Positions 21,345 to 21,550 of a stretch of 21,550 bases of DNA are shown one piece after another. Each line of letters opens with the position of its first letter. Position 1 is the stretch's first letter. Made by a program: the position numbers and the translations under genes. The notes under the pieces are model-generated. The model saw only the letters and a list, made by a program, of their open reading frames with translations, was not told the origin of the DNA and did no database searches. This DNA is from an uncultured Verrucomicrobiales bacterium (GTDB lineage: Bacteria; Verrucomicrobiota; Verrucomicrobiia; Verrucomicrobiales; Akkermansiaceae): positions 1 through 21,550 of the forward strand of contig CALCHQ010000051.1 in assembly GCA_937901085.1 (NCBI GenBank), written 5' to 3'.

Positions 21345-21550
21345 ATGCATACAGCGAACCGCGCGGAGGAAGCCCGACTCGCCACCGGCTGTGTAGGTGT
21401 CCGCCGTACCACCGGTCAGCATCCCGGCGGTCTGGTGGTTATTCCCCAGGAAAATGAGATCTGGGATTTCTGCCCGGTGCAGCATCCGGCGGATGACCCC
21501 AATTCCGACCAGATCACCACCCATTTCGAATATCACTCCATGGAAGAAAA
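21345..21550 (+). CDS. Internal piece of PolC-type DNA polymerase III alpha, N-terminal domains absent, runs off the window
   Basis: From an ATG at 21345 the frame stays open to the window end (68 codons). It encodes GCVGVRRTTGQHPGGLVVIP, then IWDFCPVQHPADDPNSDQ and TTHFEYHSM. These closely follow the PolC block with GVKRTTGQHPGG, YDFTPIQYPADD and TTHFDFHS, which in intact PolC lies deep inside the roughly 1,400-residue protein, after the exonuclease and first palm segments. Here only the ArsC-like gene precedes it, so the N-terminal two-thirds is missing. No promoter or Shine-Dalgarno sequence is visible. It may be a degraded fragment, a split gene or an assembly join; the strand and homology are fairly secure, the status is not. 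Confidence 0.6.
   Translation, partial: MHTANRAEEARLATGCVGVRRTTGQHPGGLVVIPQENEIWDFCPVQHPADDPNSDQITTHFEYHSMEE

Overview
The window is a mixed bacterial chromosomal segment, mostly GC-rich, with a clearly AT-rich island at about 10.7-14.2 kb. The gene set is: zinc-free (type B) ribosomal protein bL31, a tandem rpmI-rplT pair without infC in view, class I fumarate hydratase, an RND efflux operon with a lipoprotein outer-membrane factor, and a GH31 glycosidase. The outer-membrane factor and periplasmic adaptor show a diderm. The style (few Shine-Dalgarno sequences, -10 boxes very close to start codons) would fit a Verrucomicrobiota/Akkermansia-like organism, but that assignment is inference and not proven by any marker here.

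Layout. 1-4.4 kb is housekeeping: the 5' part of tRNA-Gly(GCC), an OsmC-family protein, bL31 type B, branched-chain aminotransferase ilvE, a Nudix hydrolase, a TatD-family nuclease, a small four-helix membrane protein converging on tatD, and tRNA-Ser(CGA). 4.5-10.6 kb is a three-gene tripartite efflux operon (outer-membrane lipoprotein, periplasmic adaptor, RND pump). Its adaptor carries an expanded, nearly perfect 57-bp tandem repeat encoding a His/Cys-rich metal-binding-like segment. 10.7-14.0 kb is an AT-rich Type II restriction-modification pair: a C5-cytosine methyltransferase with a long C-terminal extension, and a PD-(D/E)XK-like endonuclease of a family I do not recognise. It sits in what would otherwise be the convergent gap between the efflux operon and a histidine kinase.

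14.2-18.1 kb is a minus-strand operon: HIT hydrolase, then a GH31 alpha-glucosidase-like enzyme, then a soluble PAS histidine kinase joined to the glycosidase by an ATGA overlap, with no response regulator in the window. 18.2-19.9 kb is class I fumarase, flanked on both sides by short heptanucleotide tandem repeats. 20.0-20.8 kb holds rplT and rpmI, separated by an unusually long, structured spacer. The window ends with an ArsC/Spx-family reductase and the start of an open frame encoding an internal piece of PolC-type DNA polymerase III, running off the edge without the polymerase's N-terminal domains.

The most useful second looks are: the recurrent near-leaderless promoters (tatD, HIT, fumarase, rpmI, ArsC-like gene); the His-rich repeat adaptor; the unassigned endonuclease and the methyltransferase extension; the kinase coupled to a glycosidase; and the PolC fragment. 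I did not find a clear-cut new multi-gene system, integrase, transposase or CRISPR array.
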